Shown here: positions 1 through 10,879 of the stretch, in pieces
Position numbering within the stretch: position 1 is the stretch's first letter
Layout of the letters: the number at the start of each line of letters is the position of its first letter
From: Bilabrum cf. latius
Lineage: Eukaryota; Bigyra: Bicosoecida; Bigyra; Bicosoecida
Direction: 5' to 3'
NCBI GenBank assembly: GCA_965178125.1
Contig: OZ237748.1
Location: forward strand, 992,001-1,056,000
DNA: 64,000 nucleotides
Notes under the pieces: generated by a model
Told to the model about the DNA's origin: nothing
Seen by the model: only the letters and a program-made list of their open reading frames with translations
Databases searched by the model: none
Program-made: the position numbers and the translations under genes

Positions 1-435
1 CGCTGTCTTGATGCACAATTTGCATGACGTGATATAAATAATTCCATGCTGGATAGTGTTTGCTTGGTGGACTGTGCGGCTGTTGTAGTCGCTGCCGGGA
101 CTGTTGTTCTTGGCTGTCTCAAGCGGCACGCGGCAGGAGGTTGCTCACCTCGACTCTAGGTCGGGCTGTTCACACCTGTTGCACGGATTGCATGATTGTT
201 TTGCATTTGCTTGGAGTTGCAGGTACTCTTGATGTGTTCTGCTCTCTCCATGTGTCCAAGCATCCTCGCTTGTGGCCCTGGGGAGATTTCCAGCCAAGAC
301 TGGCGTTGCCACCTCTGCGGTGCCTTCGCTGTCTTGATGCACAATTTGCATGACGTGATATGAAATTCCATGCTGGATAGTGTTTGCTGGGTGGATTTTA
401 GGGCGGCTATCGTCGTCGCTGCCAGCACCTTGTCA
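1..435. repeat. Direct repeat at the 5' edge
   Basis: The first ~66 bases recur at 327-392 with a few differences (period ~326), and weaker similarity runs on for another ~40 bases. No convincing gene lies in it. It precedes the retrotransposon and could belong to its terminal repeats or be unrelated satellite. The left end lies outside the window, so the unit cannot be defined. Confidence 0.6.
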
Positions 436-981
436 TCGTACTTTCGTCACAATGTTAAAAGTACTCACTACAAGCTAAATCAGAGCATATCTGTGGTCGC
501 GACGTCACGGTCGCGACGTCACTCACTCAGGTCGACATGGTTGATCCCGAATTCGTTGGGGCTGTTGAGTTTTGCCTATGCTCATTACCCGATACTGCCG
601 CTAAATTATCATCATCTCTGGTGAAGCGGATGAAGAAGCATCGCTCAAAGCAGCCCTGCTCGTACCTGTTGGATCCACAACCAGACCGCTGGCCTGAGTT
701 TGTCGATTCCCTTCTGGACTGGGCTCAATCAGCGGCACCATCGTGAGAACGGCTGTAATTAGTGGTTTTATGCATGACCTTGCTGGTGTGCGCCTGTTCC
801 TGCCGGGCTGACGACACCCTGGGCGCAGTTCTGGCGCCCGCCACACTCAACAGCGCCTGCCACTGTTTTGCTTCGCCAATCTGGCTTCGCCTGCTTCTGA
901 CCCCCCCGGCTCCTCGATACCACCAGTATCCAATATTCTCTGTAGTGATATTGCAGGTGCTAGTCCGACATCCTCACTCAA
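436..981 (+). other. Leader of the DIRS-like element
   Basis: This stretch separates the repeat from the gag-pol frame. It holds a 14-bp direct repeat (GGTCGCGACGTCAC twice, near 492-520). A short frame at 537-746 (69 codons, ends TGA) has ordinary amino-acid composition but no recognisable domain. In the gag-pol frame a TGA at 949-951 marks the upstream limit. Confidence 0.4.
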
Positions 982-2680
982 ATGGCCCTCGCCCTGAAGT
1001 CTTGCGAGGTGTCCAAATTTGACCGGACAAAGACGGCTCAGGGAGCGCTGCATGCCATGGCACAGGCTGTACTTATCGCACGCGGCGGGAAACCATCTCA
1101 CTAGTATGACTTCCAACGTCTCCCTTGTGCCTCGGCTCTAGCAGCTAGTTCTGATTCCCCATCAGCGGCAGCCCAGCGCTCGTTGTACTGGTATCTGCAA
1201 CAACGCCACAATCACCGGCGTGCTGTTCAGGGGTCTCGCCGAATGGACCAACTCAGCTCTTCTGACAGTGATGAGGCGCACGATGGTACCGCGGCTTCAG
1301 GTCAGACTTCTGCTGAGGCCTCTGAGGGCACTGACTCTTCGGACGAAGATGAAGATGAAGAAAGCGAGACCGAAGGTCTACCTCTCCATGGGAGCTCCCG
1401 CGCTGCACGTACTAAGAGCCCCAAGCTGACCCGTTCATTGTCCGCGGCTTCATCGGCTGAGGCAGGCAAAGCCAGGATCCGTAAGCTGCTGGGAGCACCC
1501 TCTCGCGGCTCATCCCCGGCAGCCAAAGGCCGGTGGTCGGAGGTTTATGAGGCGGCTAGTAGGGAGTCCGTGACTACGGCTCCCCCTACCTCGCTCACTC
1601 GGCTATTCGGAACAGCCCTGGACAGTAGTCACCGTCGTGCTCTCGAGGACCTTCACGCAGCAATCGTTCGTCATGCCCAGGCCTCTGCCGGCAAGCCGAA
1701 GGGTCTCACTGACGTTCAGAGCCAACTTGCATCGTTAACTTCAGACATTGTGGCCTTGCAGCTCGATCCTGCCATGGATGGCATTGACTACCTCCGTGTG
1801 GTGACCGGAAAACTGGCTGAGTACGCCTACGCGTTCTATGGGCGCAGTGTGACGATCGACGATGAGGGCCGCTTCCATGAACGTCGGTCTTCATCCAAGA
1901 CGTCACCACCGAGCTACCAGGAGTTCAGTACCCAACTGCAGGTGCGCCTCGGCCGCGTCGCCCGTAGTCTAGAACACGTCTTGACCGACGTGAAGGACCT
2001 GAGCGAGGAGCTCGGGCTTGTTCGCCGGCGGCTAGCGTCCAGCTCCTCCACACGCCGTGCGAAGGCTGCCTTAACTCTCGACCTTCAGGGCCCCGCTTCA
2101 GGACTCACTGTCCGGACCTTAAAGAACTTCGATGGTCCCCTCCTGCTGGCTATCCTGTGGTTGTACGATTGGACTAGCTTCCGTTTAGCGGGTCTTTCCA
2201 GCGGAGCACCATCAGCAGCTGCTCGGACATCTACGGAGATCACTTGGCTCCAACAACACCTGCTGCTCCCTACCCCTCGCGGCCCTGTCCACTCTCGGGT
2301 GGAATGGTTGCCGTTCGTTGTTTCTTCGCAAAGACCAGCTGCGGGAGCAGGGGCTGACCCCAGCGCCGGGGACAAACGTGTCCGCCATCCTCCTCTTTCA
2401 GGCTCTAGCGAGCCCCAGAGTCGGACAGCGGATGTTTCTGCGGAAGCGCACCCGACGAAACGGACACGGACCGGCAAGTCCGCCAAGAGCACTACACCGA
2501 CGAAGGACGTGGGCGCCGCCTTTGGCGGTCAGCCTAAGGCCTCTTCTTCTTCCGCACGCACAACCAGATCCAACGGTGAGGCTGCTCTTGTAGGTTGTGA
2601 TGCGTGCCTCGACTTTGGCATTGATGAGAACTTGATCCTGTTCTCCAGCGAGGGCTAGTGTGACTAGTTGTCACAGATGC

Positions 2681-2746
<66 letters not shown>

Positions 2747-5052
2747 GGGATCGGGAGGACGAGGATGATGACGATGATGAGGCTGATGGCGTGGATGATG
2801 ACGTGGAAGCCGACGATGGCGCAGATGATGTCGGAGGGGTGGCAAGCCGTACTGCCGGCAGCATGGCCAGCGGCCTTGCCTCCACTACGACCGCTGATGT
2901 CGTCGCCGATTATGCCACGGCAACGTCGCAGCCCGGTGTTCATGCTGCCCTTCATCGGGTTCTTGACCATGCTCGGGCTGGGCGAGGAGCTGCAATCCGG
3001 TCTGAGTTTCGACAACTACCTGAAGTTTTGCAGCTGCGCCATCGCATTGGCAAGGATGATGCTCGCCCTCTGGCTGACGACTTCGTAGGCTTGGCCACCG
3101 AGTTAACAAAGCTCGGTGTAGGCTCGGCTGCTCGTCTCGAGGCTCGTCGTGGGACCAGCAGTCATCGTCGGCACGGCGTGGTGGATCCAGCCGGGGCTCA
3201 TGCACAGCTTGTCGCTGCTGGCCTGTCCTCTGCAGCGCTTAAGTACGGCAGTGCCGCTGCAGTCCTCCAGGACATCTGCAGAGGTGCGGATCTTGCCACT
3301 TTCGCAAAGCAGCCGTGGTCTCAGTGGAAATCCGGCGTTGCCCTTCCCAGCCGCACATACTACGACACGGGCACGAGCGACCGGCAGTTTGCAGCCCAGA
3401 CCATTGAGGATCATGTCAAGGCGGGGGTCCTACAACCTGTCCCGGCCGACTAGGAGTATATCATCCTGCCAGTGTTCACTGTCCCCACGACGGACCTTAG
3501 CTCGACCTCAGAGCGGGAGCCCGTGCTTTTACCATCTCTGGGGCCGCAGGCCGGCTGCACTTGGGATCGCCTCCTCCGGGCGGCTGGAGCTCGGTCCTAG
3601 ATCCGGAAACGCCGTCTCGTGATCGACGCAAGGGCTCTGTCTGAGAACCTCCATCTTCCGCGGTATACCATGCACCCTGGTCATGCCTTCTTCGCTGGTA
3701 TTGGCGCAAATTGGTACACCGCCAGTCTGGACCTCAAGAGCTTCTTCACCTCGATTCCGCTGCGTACGGAAGGCAGAATGGCATTTGCAGTGGACGGCAA
3801 CCTCGGACACGGTCCTGTACGTCCCCTTCGATTCTCCAGGGTCTTCTTTGGCTTATCGGTAGCTCCAGCAATCTGCTGCACCATCAGTGCTGCGGTCGTG
3901 GCAGTGGCGCGGGCACAAGGTGTCCACTGGATTCGTTGTTGGATTGACGACCTGGTCATTGCAGCCCCGACCTTGCAGCTGTGCACAAGAGCAGTAGCTA
4001 TCGTCCGCAGGATACTTCGTGGCTTCGGCTTGTTGGAATCGAAATCGAAATACCAGGCCCCCTCGTAGTCTGCGGTGATCCTTGGTATCCAGCTCTGCAC
4101 GCGTGGCTCCGTCACAATGACGGTACCGGCTGCGAAGGCAGCTGATTCTCGTATGGTAGCAGCTATTGCCCGTGCTGCGTGGGCGGAGATGGACACGTGG
4201 ACATCGCAAGTGCAGCTGTTGCCTGCAGGCACGTCGCCACCTTCAACTCTGCTTGGTGAACTCCGCGCCGTACGGGCCGTGCTTTACCAAATGCTCTGCA
4301 AACTTGCAGGCAGAGCTTCGTGGTACTCAGCTTGTCGACAGACTCTTGCTTCCGGGATAGCACCCCTGTTCCGCATCGCAAATGGTCTTCGCTATGGCAA
4401 CGAGCTCACGGCCGAGGACTGGTCGCTGGGCAAGCTCAGCCTGGCAGGCTTGGACAATTGGCTCCGGTCTCCTACCTGTTGTCCTCTGCAGGCGCCACGG
4501 TTCTGGGACGACCTCATCATCATCACGTCTGACGCGGGGGAGTCAGGCGCTGCGGCTATCATTGAGCGACCACGGCACGTTGTCAAGCCTCTCGCGTTGG
4601 CTGTAGACTTCTCGCCTGGTTCGGCTCTAGCAGCATCATCTAGTACACTTCGCGAGGCGGTCGGACTGTACATGGCCTTGTTGTTCTGCTCTCATACCAC
4701 CCACGGTGCCACCGGCGCTGTTTGGATTGGTGATAGTGGAGCCCTCGCTGGGGCAGTTGCAAAGCGAAGTTCTTCGTCGCGGCAACTGAATGAAGCGCTG
4801 TTCCTCATTTTCAAAGAGGTTCAGCGCCTTGCTGTGCCTGGCCTACTGCCTGCCTGGTTGTCTCGCGAGGCTAACACGCTTGCTGATGCTCTTGCTTGCG
4901 CGTCCGGCCCATCGCGATCCACGGTGACGGCAGCAATGCCATTTCGCCTGCATCCCCCTATTGCGTGTCTTCAAGACTTGCACCCTTCGGGATTTGCTCC
5001 GTCTGCTGCTACCTCTTCTCTTAGTGCAGGCAAGACCAAAGGCAGGAAATGA
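982..5052 (+). CDS. DIRS-like gag-RT-RNase H polyprotein
   Basis: With TAG read as Gln this is one open frame of about 1,356 codons ending at TGA 5050-5052. The gag-like part has an acidic Ser/Asp/Glu-rich stretch (near 1250-1370) and an Asp run encoded by a GAT repeat (2681-2746). The reverse transcriptase (~3400-4070) has the catalytic WIDDL motif near 3941-3955 and an LSVAP segment just before it. RNase H (~4590-4900) shows the acidic residues of VDFSPG, REAVG and WIGDSG. TAG codons sit at 1102, 2656, 2665, 3451, 3598 and 4066. The last lies in the P-S-TAG-SAVILG segment, where related transcriptases have a conserved Gln before the LG motif. ATG 982 is the first Met after an upstream TGA; Met 1243 is an alternative start. 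Confidence 0.85.
2681..2746 (+). repeat. (GAT)n microsatellite inside gag-pol
   Basis: About 22 uninterrupted ATG/GAT triplets encode a poly-Asp run in the gag-pol frame, between the gag-like region and the reverse transcriptase. It begins shortly after two closely spaced TAG codons (2656, 2665). Confidence 0.9.
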
Positions 5053-5071
5053 GGGGGGAGGCCCGGCCCAA

Positions 5072-6150
5072 ATGGACGGCCATCAGCTTCATCGGGCAGT
5101 CTCGACCGGTGCTCGCCTGTCAGCCAGCTCTCTCAAGGAGCTTGCAGCGACAGCGGAGGTTGCTGATCTTGCTGCCTCCACCTGGGACCATTATCGGGCA
5201 ACTCAGGAGCAATGGAGGCGGTCAGTGTCGCAAGAGGATCGAAGGAGCTCGAGTGATTTCGGTGTGACTGCAGCCAGATTGAAGCCTTTCAAGCCTTAGC
5301 TCAGCCTCCAACTGTCTCAAGCAACGGCAAGTCACCCCCACGCCGAGTCTCCTCCACTCGGACGATGCTCAAGAAGCTCAGTTAGCTCGCCAGCATCGCC
5401 CTGCGCCGTGACTGGACACCAGCCTGGGTCTCCCCCCGCCAAGACCGTATCGTGAAGCAGTTCGTCAAGGGTGTGTTCAATACGCTGGCTAGATTCGATA
5501 TCACGGCGCACTTGGCATCGAAGCGGCCGCTCCGTCTCAGCGAGCTGAGACGTATGCTCCAGCTGCCATGCCACTCAGCCGCAGACGAGCACTGTCAGGT
5601 GGCATTGTTGATAGCATTTATCGGCATGCTTCGTGGCAGCGAATGCTACCCATCGGCCAAAGATGCCGCCGTACCTCTGACATGGAGGCTCCTGGACAAG
5701 AGTGGACAGACCCTAATCCTTGCTCTCCCTCGCGACAAGACCAACTAGCGAGGCGAAGACGATCGCTGTATCGCATTCCCTGAGGCTCCTGCGCCCTTCA
5801 ACGTGCAAAAGCGGCTCCGTCGACTGACTGCCCGCAAGGATTTCTCCATCTCGAGCGGCCTTTTCCCGAGCACGGCCCCCTCATGGTCCCGCAGGAGGGG
5901 TAAACCAATCTTGACAAAGCGGCACTGGACCGATCTGATTCGAGACACAGCCTAGGCAGCCGACGTTATCGGGTTCGAGCGACTAACAGCTCACTCTCTC
6001 CGCCATGGAGCAGCAACGTGCTGCTTGGAACGTGGCGTCCCGGCCGATGTCTTGTAGGCCTTAGGCAGGTGGGCCAGCGATGCTTACAGGGATTATTTGC
6101 ATCCCACGCCCGAGTTCCTTGCTGCTAGTATCAAGAGCATTTTTGTTTAA
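5072..6150 (+). CDS. DIRS tyrosine recombinase, one frameshift
   Basis: This would integrate the element cDNA by tyrosine-recombinase chemistry. The N-terminal SAM-like part (5072 to ~5290) is in a different frame from the catalytic part (~5281-6150), so a +1/-1 shift is needed near 5280-5300. Catalytic signatures are visible: LRGSE with the first Arg (~5628), HSLRHG (5992-6009) and SDAYRDY with the nucleophilic Tyr (~6094). TAG codons at 5383, 5746, 5953 and 6055 interrupt it under the standard code. That at 6055 falls exactly at the Gln of the family motif LQxLGRW, and that at 5746 after KTN matches a KTDQ-type Gln. It ends at TAA 6148-6150, 18 residues after the Tyr, the expected C-terminal length. 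It starts just after the gag-pol TGA. Confidence 0.8.
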
Positions 6151-6621
6151 TAGCTTTGCACAATGCATTCAGTCACGGCATGTTGGCGACAACTAGCCTC
6201 CACTGCTTCTCGGCCAGACCCGTCATCTGTGCTCGGCCCCGGCACAGTCTAGCCAATACCGGGAGTTTGATTTCTATAAATATAGTCTTTGGGATTTTGA
6301 TTTCGACGCATCAGGGGTTTTCCCTCGCCATCTAGACAATTGTGGGAGTTTGATTTTGGGAGTTCGTCTCGGTATGTATGTGTAAACTAGTTGGGATTTG
6401 CCAGCAATCGTTCTAGATGAAAGGAAGAAGTAGCATTCTGGGAGACACTTGGGAGTTCGTAGCACCCTTTTGCATCGGTTACACAACCAATGCATTGAGT
6501 GGCCGTGCACAGCACTGGGATTCACTTCACTACCTCGCCCTATACAAGCTGTACCCGCGGCATTACATACGGCAATGGGCAATACCACGTCAGTGCAATA
6601 CCCCACATGTGGGTAACGGCG
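6151..6621. other. Intergenic, 3' side of the DIRS element
   Basis: AT-richer sequence with a repeated GGGAGTTTGATTT phrase (near 6260 and 6343). It probably includes the 3' untranslated and terminal part of the retrotransposon. No gene is seen. Confidence 0.4.
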
Positions 6622-6909
6622 GGGCAAGCACTGACTGGCAGTGAATCGATACAGGGCTGTTGCTTCGCGCTGTTAGCGGTTGTAACCGCTTCGCCAAGAC
6701 AATCCAAGTCTTGGCAGAGCCGTGAGGCATGGTGACTCGGCAGCCCATACCAGGGCTGCCCGACCACTAGCACATGACCTGGAGATAGAGCCAGGTCGGT
6801 CACTAGACACACGCGTGTCCACAAAGGTGGCAATACGCCACCGCCCTGAGAGCCAAGCATCGTAGCGAGGACTGTAGACCAAGACGAAACAATCTCGCAG
6901 TGATAGATC
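6622..6909. repeat. 288-bp multi-hairpin repeat, copy A
   Basis: This sequence recurs almost unchanged at 7283-7570. Within ~200 bases it holds six perfect short hairpins in a row: AGCGGTT/AACCGCT, GCCAAGAC/GTCTTGGC, GGCAGCCC/GGGCTGCC, GACCTGG/CCAGGTC, GACAC/GTGTC and GGTGGC/GCCACC, each with a 2-8 nt loop. A 94-codon open frame crosses it on the minus strand, but the base-pairing pattern explains the sequence better. It could be a structured RNA, a fold-back element or organelle-type palindromic repeats moved to the nucleus. Confidence 0.85.
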
Positions 6910-7282
6910 CCGTCAGTTGTGTGCCGTAGGTACGGAGGCACGTTACGAAGTGATTTAGATCGGAGAGATTGTGTAGTATTGGTCGCAAGTCCGAGCGCAG
7001 ATGTGAGGCTCTCACTTGTTCGGAATTTCGGTGGCACCTGTGTTCTACAGCTGTGCCCCGATATTCTCAGTAATAATTGTCATTATGTGGCAATACACAC
7101 TGGGAAGACAGGCAGGGGCAACTCCATAGGAGGTGATTCCCACTGCTTGATGTTTTGAACCCACCCACCATCCCCGCAGTTACTACCACAGCCGCGCTAC
7201 TGCAGCAGTACCTACTATCGCATCCCATCGCCAGTCTTTTCATTTGTAACTCATCACATTTTACCCGCCCACCTTCCCCCTC
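6910..7282. other. Spacer between hairpin repeats
   Basis: About 370 bases separate the two hairpin repeats. I see no gene, no lectin homology and no clear repeat in it. Confidence 0.4.
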
Positions 7283-7570
7283 GGGCAAGCACTGACTGGC
7301 AGTGAATCGATACAGGGCTGTTGCTTCGCGCTGTTAGCGGTTGTAACCGCTTCGCCAAGACAATCCAAGTCTTGGCAGAGCCGTGAGGCATGGTGACTCG
7401 GCAGCCCATACCAGGGCTGCCCGACCACTAGCACATGACCTGGAGATAGAGCCAGGTCGGTCACTAGACACACGCGTGTCCACAAAGGTGGCAATACGCC
7501 ACCGCCCTGAGAGCCAAGCATCGTAGCGAGGACTGTAGACCAAGACGAAACAATCTCGCAGTGATAGATC
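7283..7570. repeat. 288-bp multi-hairpin repeat, copy B
   Basis: Near-identical to copy A with the same series of hairpins. Its right edge coincides with the loss of lectin homology at 7571, so it appears to have inserted into, or recombined with, the lectin pseudogene next to it. Confidence 0.85.
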
Positions 7571-7783
7571 TGAGCCCCGGTGTTGCCCGAAACGAACGTA
7601 TCTGGTTTGCCTATGCCAGTAACGACCAAATTGCAATCTTTCCGCAGCCACACGACTGTGTAACCGCTGGAAAATGCATTCTCGAATGGGGCGGCGGAGG
7701 AGTGCAGAACCTCACCTCTTTGGAGCCTGTCACCCTAGAACGTTTTTTTCCTCGCGGCCAAGGCGCTCACATCGCAGAAATAA
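7571..7783 (-). pseudogene. Bulb-type lectin pseudogene, inner fragment
   Basis: Minus-strand translation matches the intact lectin at 16441-18126 from its SALAARKK segment through VVWLRKDCNLVV to FVSGN. It carries the Q/K-x-D-x-N-x-V signature of the bulb-lectin fold. One end is cut by the DNA transposon (7792-10879), whose other side holds the matching signal-peptide exon (10888-11076). The other end stops abruptly at the hairpin repeat. A TAG here replaces a Lys of the paralogues. Confidence 0.8.
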
Positions 7784-7791
7784 CTGCAAAC

Positions 7792-7813
7792 CAGAGCTGC
7801 ACGTTATTAAGGG
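7792..7813. repeat. Left terminal inverted repeat
   Basis: 22 bp starting CAGAGCTGCACG, exact reverse complement of 10858-10879. Preceded by target duplication CTGCAAAC. Confidence 0.9.
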
Positions 7814-8310
7814 AAAAACCTTAATAACGGGACCCAAGCTCGGCGATTAAGGTGGGTTAAGGAGATTTTCAAAATAATCCATGTTATTAAGATCGGGTCT
7901 CTGGATCCTGGTGATATCTTCATAATACTTGCAATTATGCACGATTTATAGTCCACAAATGATAAACAACACCTTAACATCTGGTATTAAGGAGACAGAG
8001 TCTGATTCGTTGTTGACGTCAAATGAGATGATAAGCGTTTGTGCGATGAGGATGGCTCTGCGAAGAAGGAGAACGCCGCAACACCTTGTCCGTAGGTGGG
8101 AAGAGGAATTGTAGCGTTAGACATCGTAATCTGATTAACGGAAGAGGCAGGCCACGAAGAGTGGAGGTTGGCATTTCTCCAGTCAATCGCCTCCATTCGG
8201 GGTGGAAGAGCTCAGGACTGACAGATCGTCTTGAATTCTTTTACAACATAGTTTTGCAGTTATCCAGGCCGTGGCGCTGGCCGGACAGCCACAAGCAGTC
8301 ATTACACGCT

Positions 8311-8912
8311 TCACTTGTGCTTGGTCACCAAGGCTCGCAGAACCGTCAGGCTTGCATGGCACGGGCTGTAGTGAGAGCCCTTTAAGTGTACAGCGACCAC
8401 TTGACGGGATGAGGGGTGGGCATGCACCGTGTAAAAGTAGCCTTCAGGTCCCAGTGTACAGACCACGATGGTGCACTTGAACACCCTCGCTGCAGCCATC
8501 ACTTCGATTTGACCCCCCCATACACCGTCCCGCCGCATAGTTCTCACATACTACTGCGAGCTCAGCATGTTCTCGTGCCATCAGGCGTCTGCAGCATCTC
8601 CCCAACAACTGTCGAGCCTTGCTTGACCGGATTGTCCATGCTCTTCTCGACCTCGTTTACGATGGCCAAGCGCAAACTTCGCGGCGATGAGGTCGTCGGA
8701 CCCTTCGGAAGTAGCTGCACTAACGAATTGAACAAGCAGTTGCCGTCCCCTGCTGCCTGTCCGATGGTGATCCCGGGCGCGAGCTCCTTGCTCAGAGCGG
8801 TAGCAAGGTCAGCTTGCGCTGCGGCGGCACCTGCGTCTGCACCGGTCGGAGAAGTGCACACTGCGCCTCCTCTACGCTAGGGCGCAATAGGCGATATATC
8901 CACCATATCCAT
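8311..8912 (-). CDS. OTU-type cysteine protease, frameshifted
   Basis: OTU proteins are papain-like deubiquitinating proteases. The catalytic N-terminal motif GDGNCLFNSL (Asp and Cys) is visible, followed downstream by the family's M-x-x-DG-x-WGG-x-x-E segment and a C-terminal HY pair that supplies the catalytic His. The two parts are in different frames, joined by a single-base shift near 8560-8580. TAG codons occur at 8877-8879 and 8551-8553, the latter as Q-TAG-Y just before the WGG segment. ATG 8912 is chosen as start; the end is TGA 8311. It lies wholly inside the DNA transposon, and OTU domains are known cargo of several eukaryotic transposon groups. The shift may be decay or a sequencing error. 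Confidence 0.7.
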
Positions 8913-8922
8913 CGAGTGGAAC

Positions 8923-9291
8923 TCAACTGGTACGTAAATCCTGCGCGACGTCACGTGCTGCGAGCCCACTCAGCCTGGCTTCCAGCCGGTCGAAGTAGGC
9001 AGCGCTTGCCTCGTGGTATGCCTAAGCTTCGTACGAATCCATCAGCACCAGTCTATCTTCAGTAATGACGAATAAAAAGCCAACGGCAGTGCTTGGCAGC
9101 GCCCACCACTTGTTCTTCTCGAGCCATGCCTTGCCCAAAACCCGAGGAGCGGTAAGACTTGGGATGAGGCCCGACTGATTCCGAGTCGTTCGGGTCCTGG
9201 TTTGTGCTCCCGAGGCACTTCCCTTGGGGCAAGTGCTCGAGTGGAGGCTGAGACGGAACACGCAGCGCCACAGATATAAAGATCTGGGCAC
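8923..9291 (-). CDS. Unrecognised frame in the transposon
   Basis: Reading through TAG 9022-9024, this frame gives a plausible protein C-terminus (segments WALPSTAVGFLFVI and AYFDRLEARLSGLAA) ending at TGA 8923. It ends 11 bases before the OTU start, so the two may be parts of one broken gene. No domain recognised. Its upstream part overlaps the internally duplicated 158-bp segment, so its real start is unclear. Confidence 0.4.
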
Positions 9292-9308
9292 TGTAGTTCT
9301 ATTGAAAG
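9151..9308. repeat. 158-bp internal duplication, copy 1
   Basis: Repeated at 9691-9848 with very few changes (for example GGGATGAGG versus GGGATCAGG). Both copies are within the DNA transposon. Confidence 0.9.
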
Positions 9309-9590
9309 GTGGTGCCCACGAATTCTCTGGAATTTACCGACTGGTGGCCACCGACGGGTCCGAAATGCCAACACTCACGCTGCAACTCAACGCCATGCGT
9401 ACTCGCCTGCTTAGCGTATCACTCTTAGTGCGAATGTTGGTTTGAACTATTAACGAACCATTGGAGGGCGTACAAAGTGCGGCCGGTAGCGAGTTTCCAG
9501 GGTATCTGAAGTTAACCGCAAAATTTTGACCCGTCTCGTGCCGCATCCGTGACGGCCTGGGGGCCGCAGCCGCAGCCAAGCTTACCTTTG

Positions 9591-9690
9591 CCAGCTGACC
9601 CCGTCCCCATCGCCGTCTTTCTCAGCAAATACCAACCGGCAGGTTGGACAGAGATTAATTATGCCTTCGTATTATAACAAATCGGGACCC
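9591..9690. repeat. 100-bp internal duplication, copy 1
   Basis: Repeated at 10068-10167. Copy 1 directly precedes the second 158-bp unit, so the transposon interior carries a composite tandem duplication of about 480-540 bp. Confidence 0.9.
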
Positions 9691-9848
9691 GGTAAGACTT
9701 GGGATCAGGCCCGACTGATTCCGAGTCGTTCGGGTCCTGGTTTGTGCTCCCGAGGCACCTTCCTTGGGGCAAGTGCTCGAGTGGAGGCTGAGACGGAACA
9801 CGCAGCGCCACAGATATAAAGATCTGGGCACTGGAGTTCTATTGAAAG
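9691..9848. repeat. 158-bp internal duplication, copy 2
   Basis: Second copy of 9151-9308. Confidence 0.9.
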
Positions 9849-10067
9849 CCCGCCCACCCGTGAGCTCATGGAGGGTCTATGGAGGGACTGACTGGCTGCG
9901 GTGCAGGATGTTACCTGCTGATCCGGCCAACTGGTCCCTGCTTGACGTGTTTTATGTGTGATTGATATCAAACCTGCCGGCAGCGAGCTCACGTTCCCTG
10001 ACGACGACCGGGACGTGGTGGTGTGGGGCTGCCGAGGCGGGCAGCCCTTGGGTGAGGCTGGTGCGGA

Positions 10068-10167
10068 CCAGCTCACCCCGTCCCCACCACCGTCTTTCTC
10101 AGCAAATACCAACCGGCAGGTTGGACAGAGATTAATTATGCCTTCGTATTATAACAAATCGGGACCC
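10068..10167. repeat. 100-bp internal duplication, copy 2
   Basis: Second copy of 9591-9690; overlaps the 3' end of the frame at 10132-10686. Confidence 0.9.
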
Positions 10168-10686
10168 ACGAACAGTCGGTGATGATGATGCTGCTGATGA
10201 ATTCACCCTCTTTAGTATCGTAGCGATGGCGTGCTTTCCCTTCGAATCCCATGTCTTTGAAGTGATTGCACGCTGCGTCCTCCAGCAAGATGCCAACGCT
10301 TTTGCTTCTGGGCTGTCGGAAAAGCTGTTAGGGCGCCCTGGTGCAAGCCGATGTAAGTCATCGTGCTTCTGCAGCATCTTCTTAAATCGCGCCTCGAGAT
10401 CCTTCACACCAGAATTTATATTGATACCAGCAATACTGCGCAGTATATTCGAGTACTGTCCGATCGGGCTACACAGCTTTGCGTTGAAAAGAAGACCTGC
10501 TACCCGCTTCTCTAGAAGCTCAGCTCCACCCTCAACCCCGTGATATTCGCCAATGACGGCCTGCTGTTTCGAGTAAAAAAGTCTGACATTGCTAGACTTG
10601 CTAGTTATTTCCGGCGTTGTTCGCCTTTTCTTGGCCTGGGGCCGAGCTGCGTGGGTTGGGTCTTTGAGGTTTGAATTGCAGTACGC
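10132..10686 (-). CDS. Unrecognised frame near transposon 5' end
   Basis: A 184-codon frame between a TGA (10687-10689) and TAA 10132. It has an even, soluble composition: a basic N-terminal part, a long helical middle (LLEKRVAGLLFNAKL, KDLEARFKKMLQKHDD) and a Ser-rich end. It has no obvious ATG near its beginning, so it may be an internal exon. It could be the start of the transposase, but I see no diagnostic motif. Confidence 0.45.
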   Translation of the reverse strand, partial: AYCNSNLKDPTHAARPQAKKRRTTPEITSKSSNVRLFYSKQQAVIGEYHGVEGGAELLEKRVAGLLFNAKLCSPIGQYSNILRSIAGININSGVKDLEARFKKMLQKHDDLHRLAPGRPNSFSDSPEAKALASCWRTQRAITSKTWDSKGKHAIATILKRVNSSAASSSPTVRGSRFVIIRRHN

Positions 10687-10857
10687 TCATACTGGCTCAA
10701 TATTACCAATTATGATGCTTGAGCTGTCCACCAAAAAAGATACATAACTAATTTAACTATATCTGCAGTTATTTCCCCATATTATGACGTATTTAGGTAT
10801 AAAAATGACTTCGGTGATTAAGGCCTTCGGGGGGCGAAAATCCATGTTATTAAGGAG

Positions 10858-10879
10858 CCCTTAATAACGTGCAGCTCTG
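10858..10879. repeat. Right terminal inverted repeat
   Basis: Reverse complement of 7792-7813, followed by target duplication CTGCTAAC. Confidence 0.9.

Larger units (their letters stand above)
982..6150 (+). mobile_element. DIRS-like tyrosine-recombinase retrotransposon
   Basis: Gene order is gag-like, reverse transcriptase, RNase H, then tyrosine recombinase, with no DDE integrase. This is the hallmark of the DIRS order of retrotransposons. The span given covers only the coding part, because I could not define inverted or split direct terminal repeats. All frames use in-frame TAG codons where other DIRS elements have ordinary residues, several at conserved Gln positions, so the element is adapted to the host code. 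One frameshift in the recombinase suggests this copy is no longer fully active, unless it is a sequencing error. Confidence 0.85.
7792..10879 (-). mobile_element. DNA transposon with hAT-like termini
   Basis: Two 22-bp perfect terminal inverted repeats beginning CAGAGCTGCACG lie at 7792-7813 and 10858-10879. They are flanked by 8-bp direct duplications CTGCAAAC (7784-7791) and CTGCTAAC (10880-10887). Removing the element rejoins the two halves of a lectin gene, which proves insertion. The 8-bp duplication fits the nTnnnnAn preference and the CAGAG start fits hAT elements. Subterminal TTATTAAG/CTTAATAA motifs repeat at both ends. Inside are an OTU-domain gene, two unrecognised frames and tandem internal duplications. 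I found no hAT transposase or dimerisation domain, so assignment to hAT rests on the termini alone. Confidence 0.8.

Noticed and set aside
1-435. Terminal repeat of the DIRS element
   Set aside because: No inverted or matching copy found downstream of the recombinase; kept only as an unassigned repeat.
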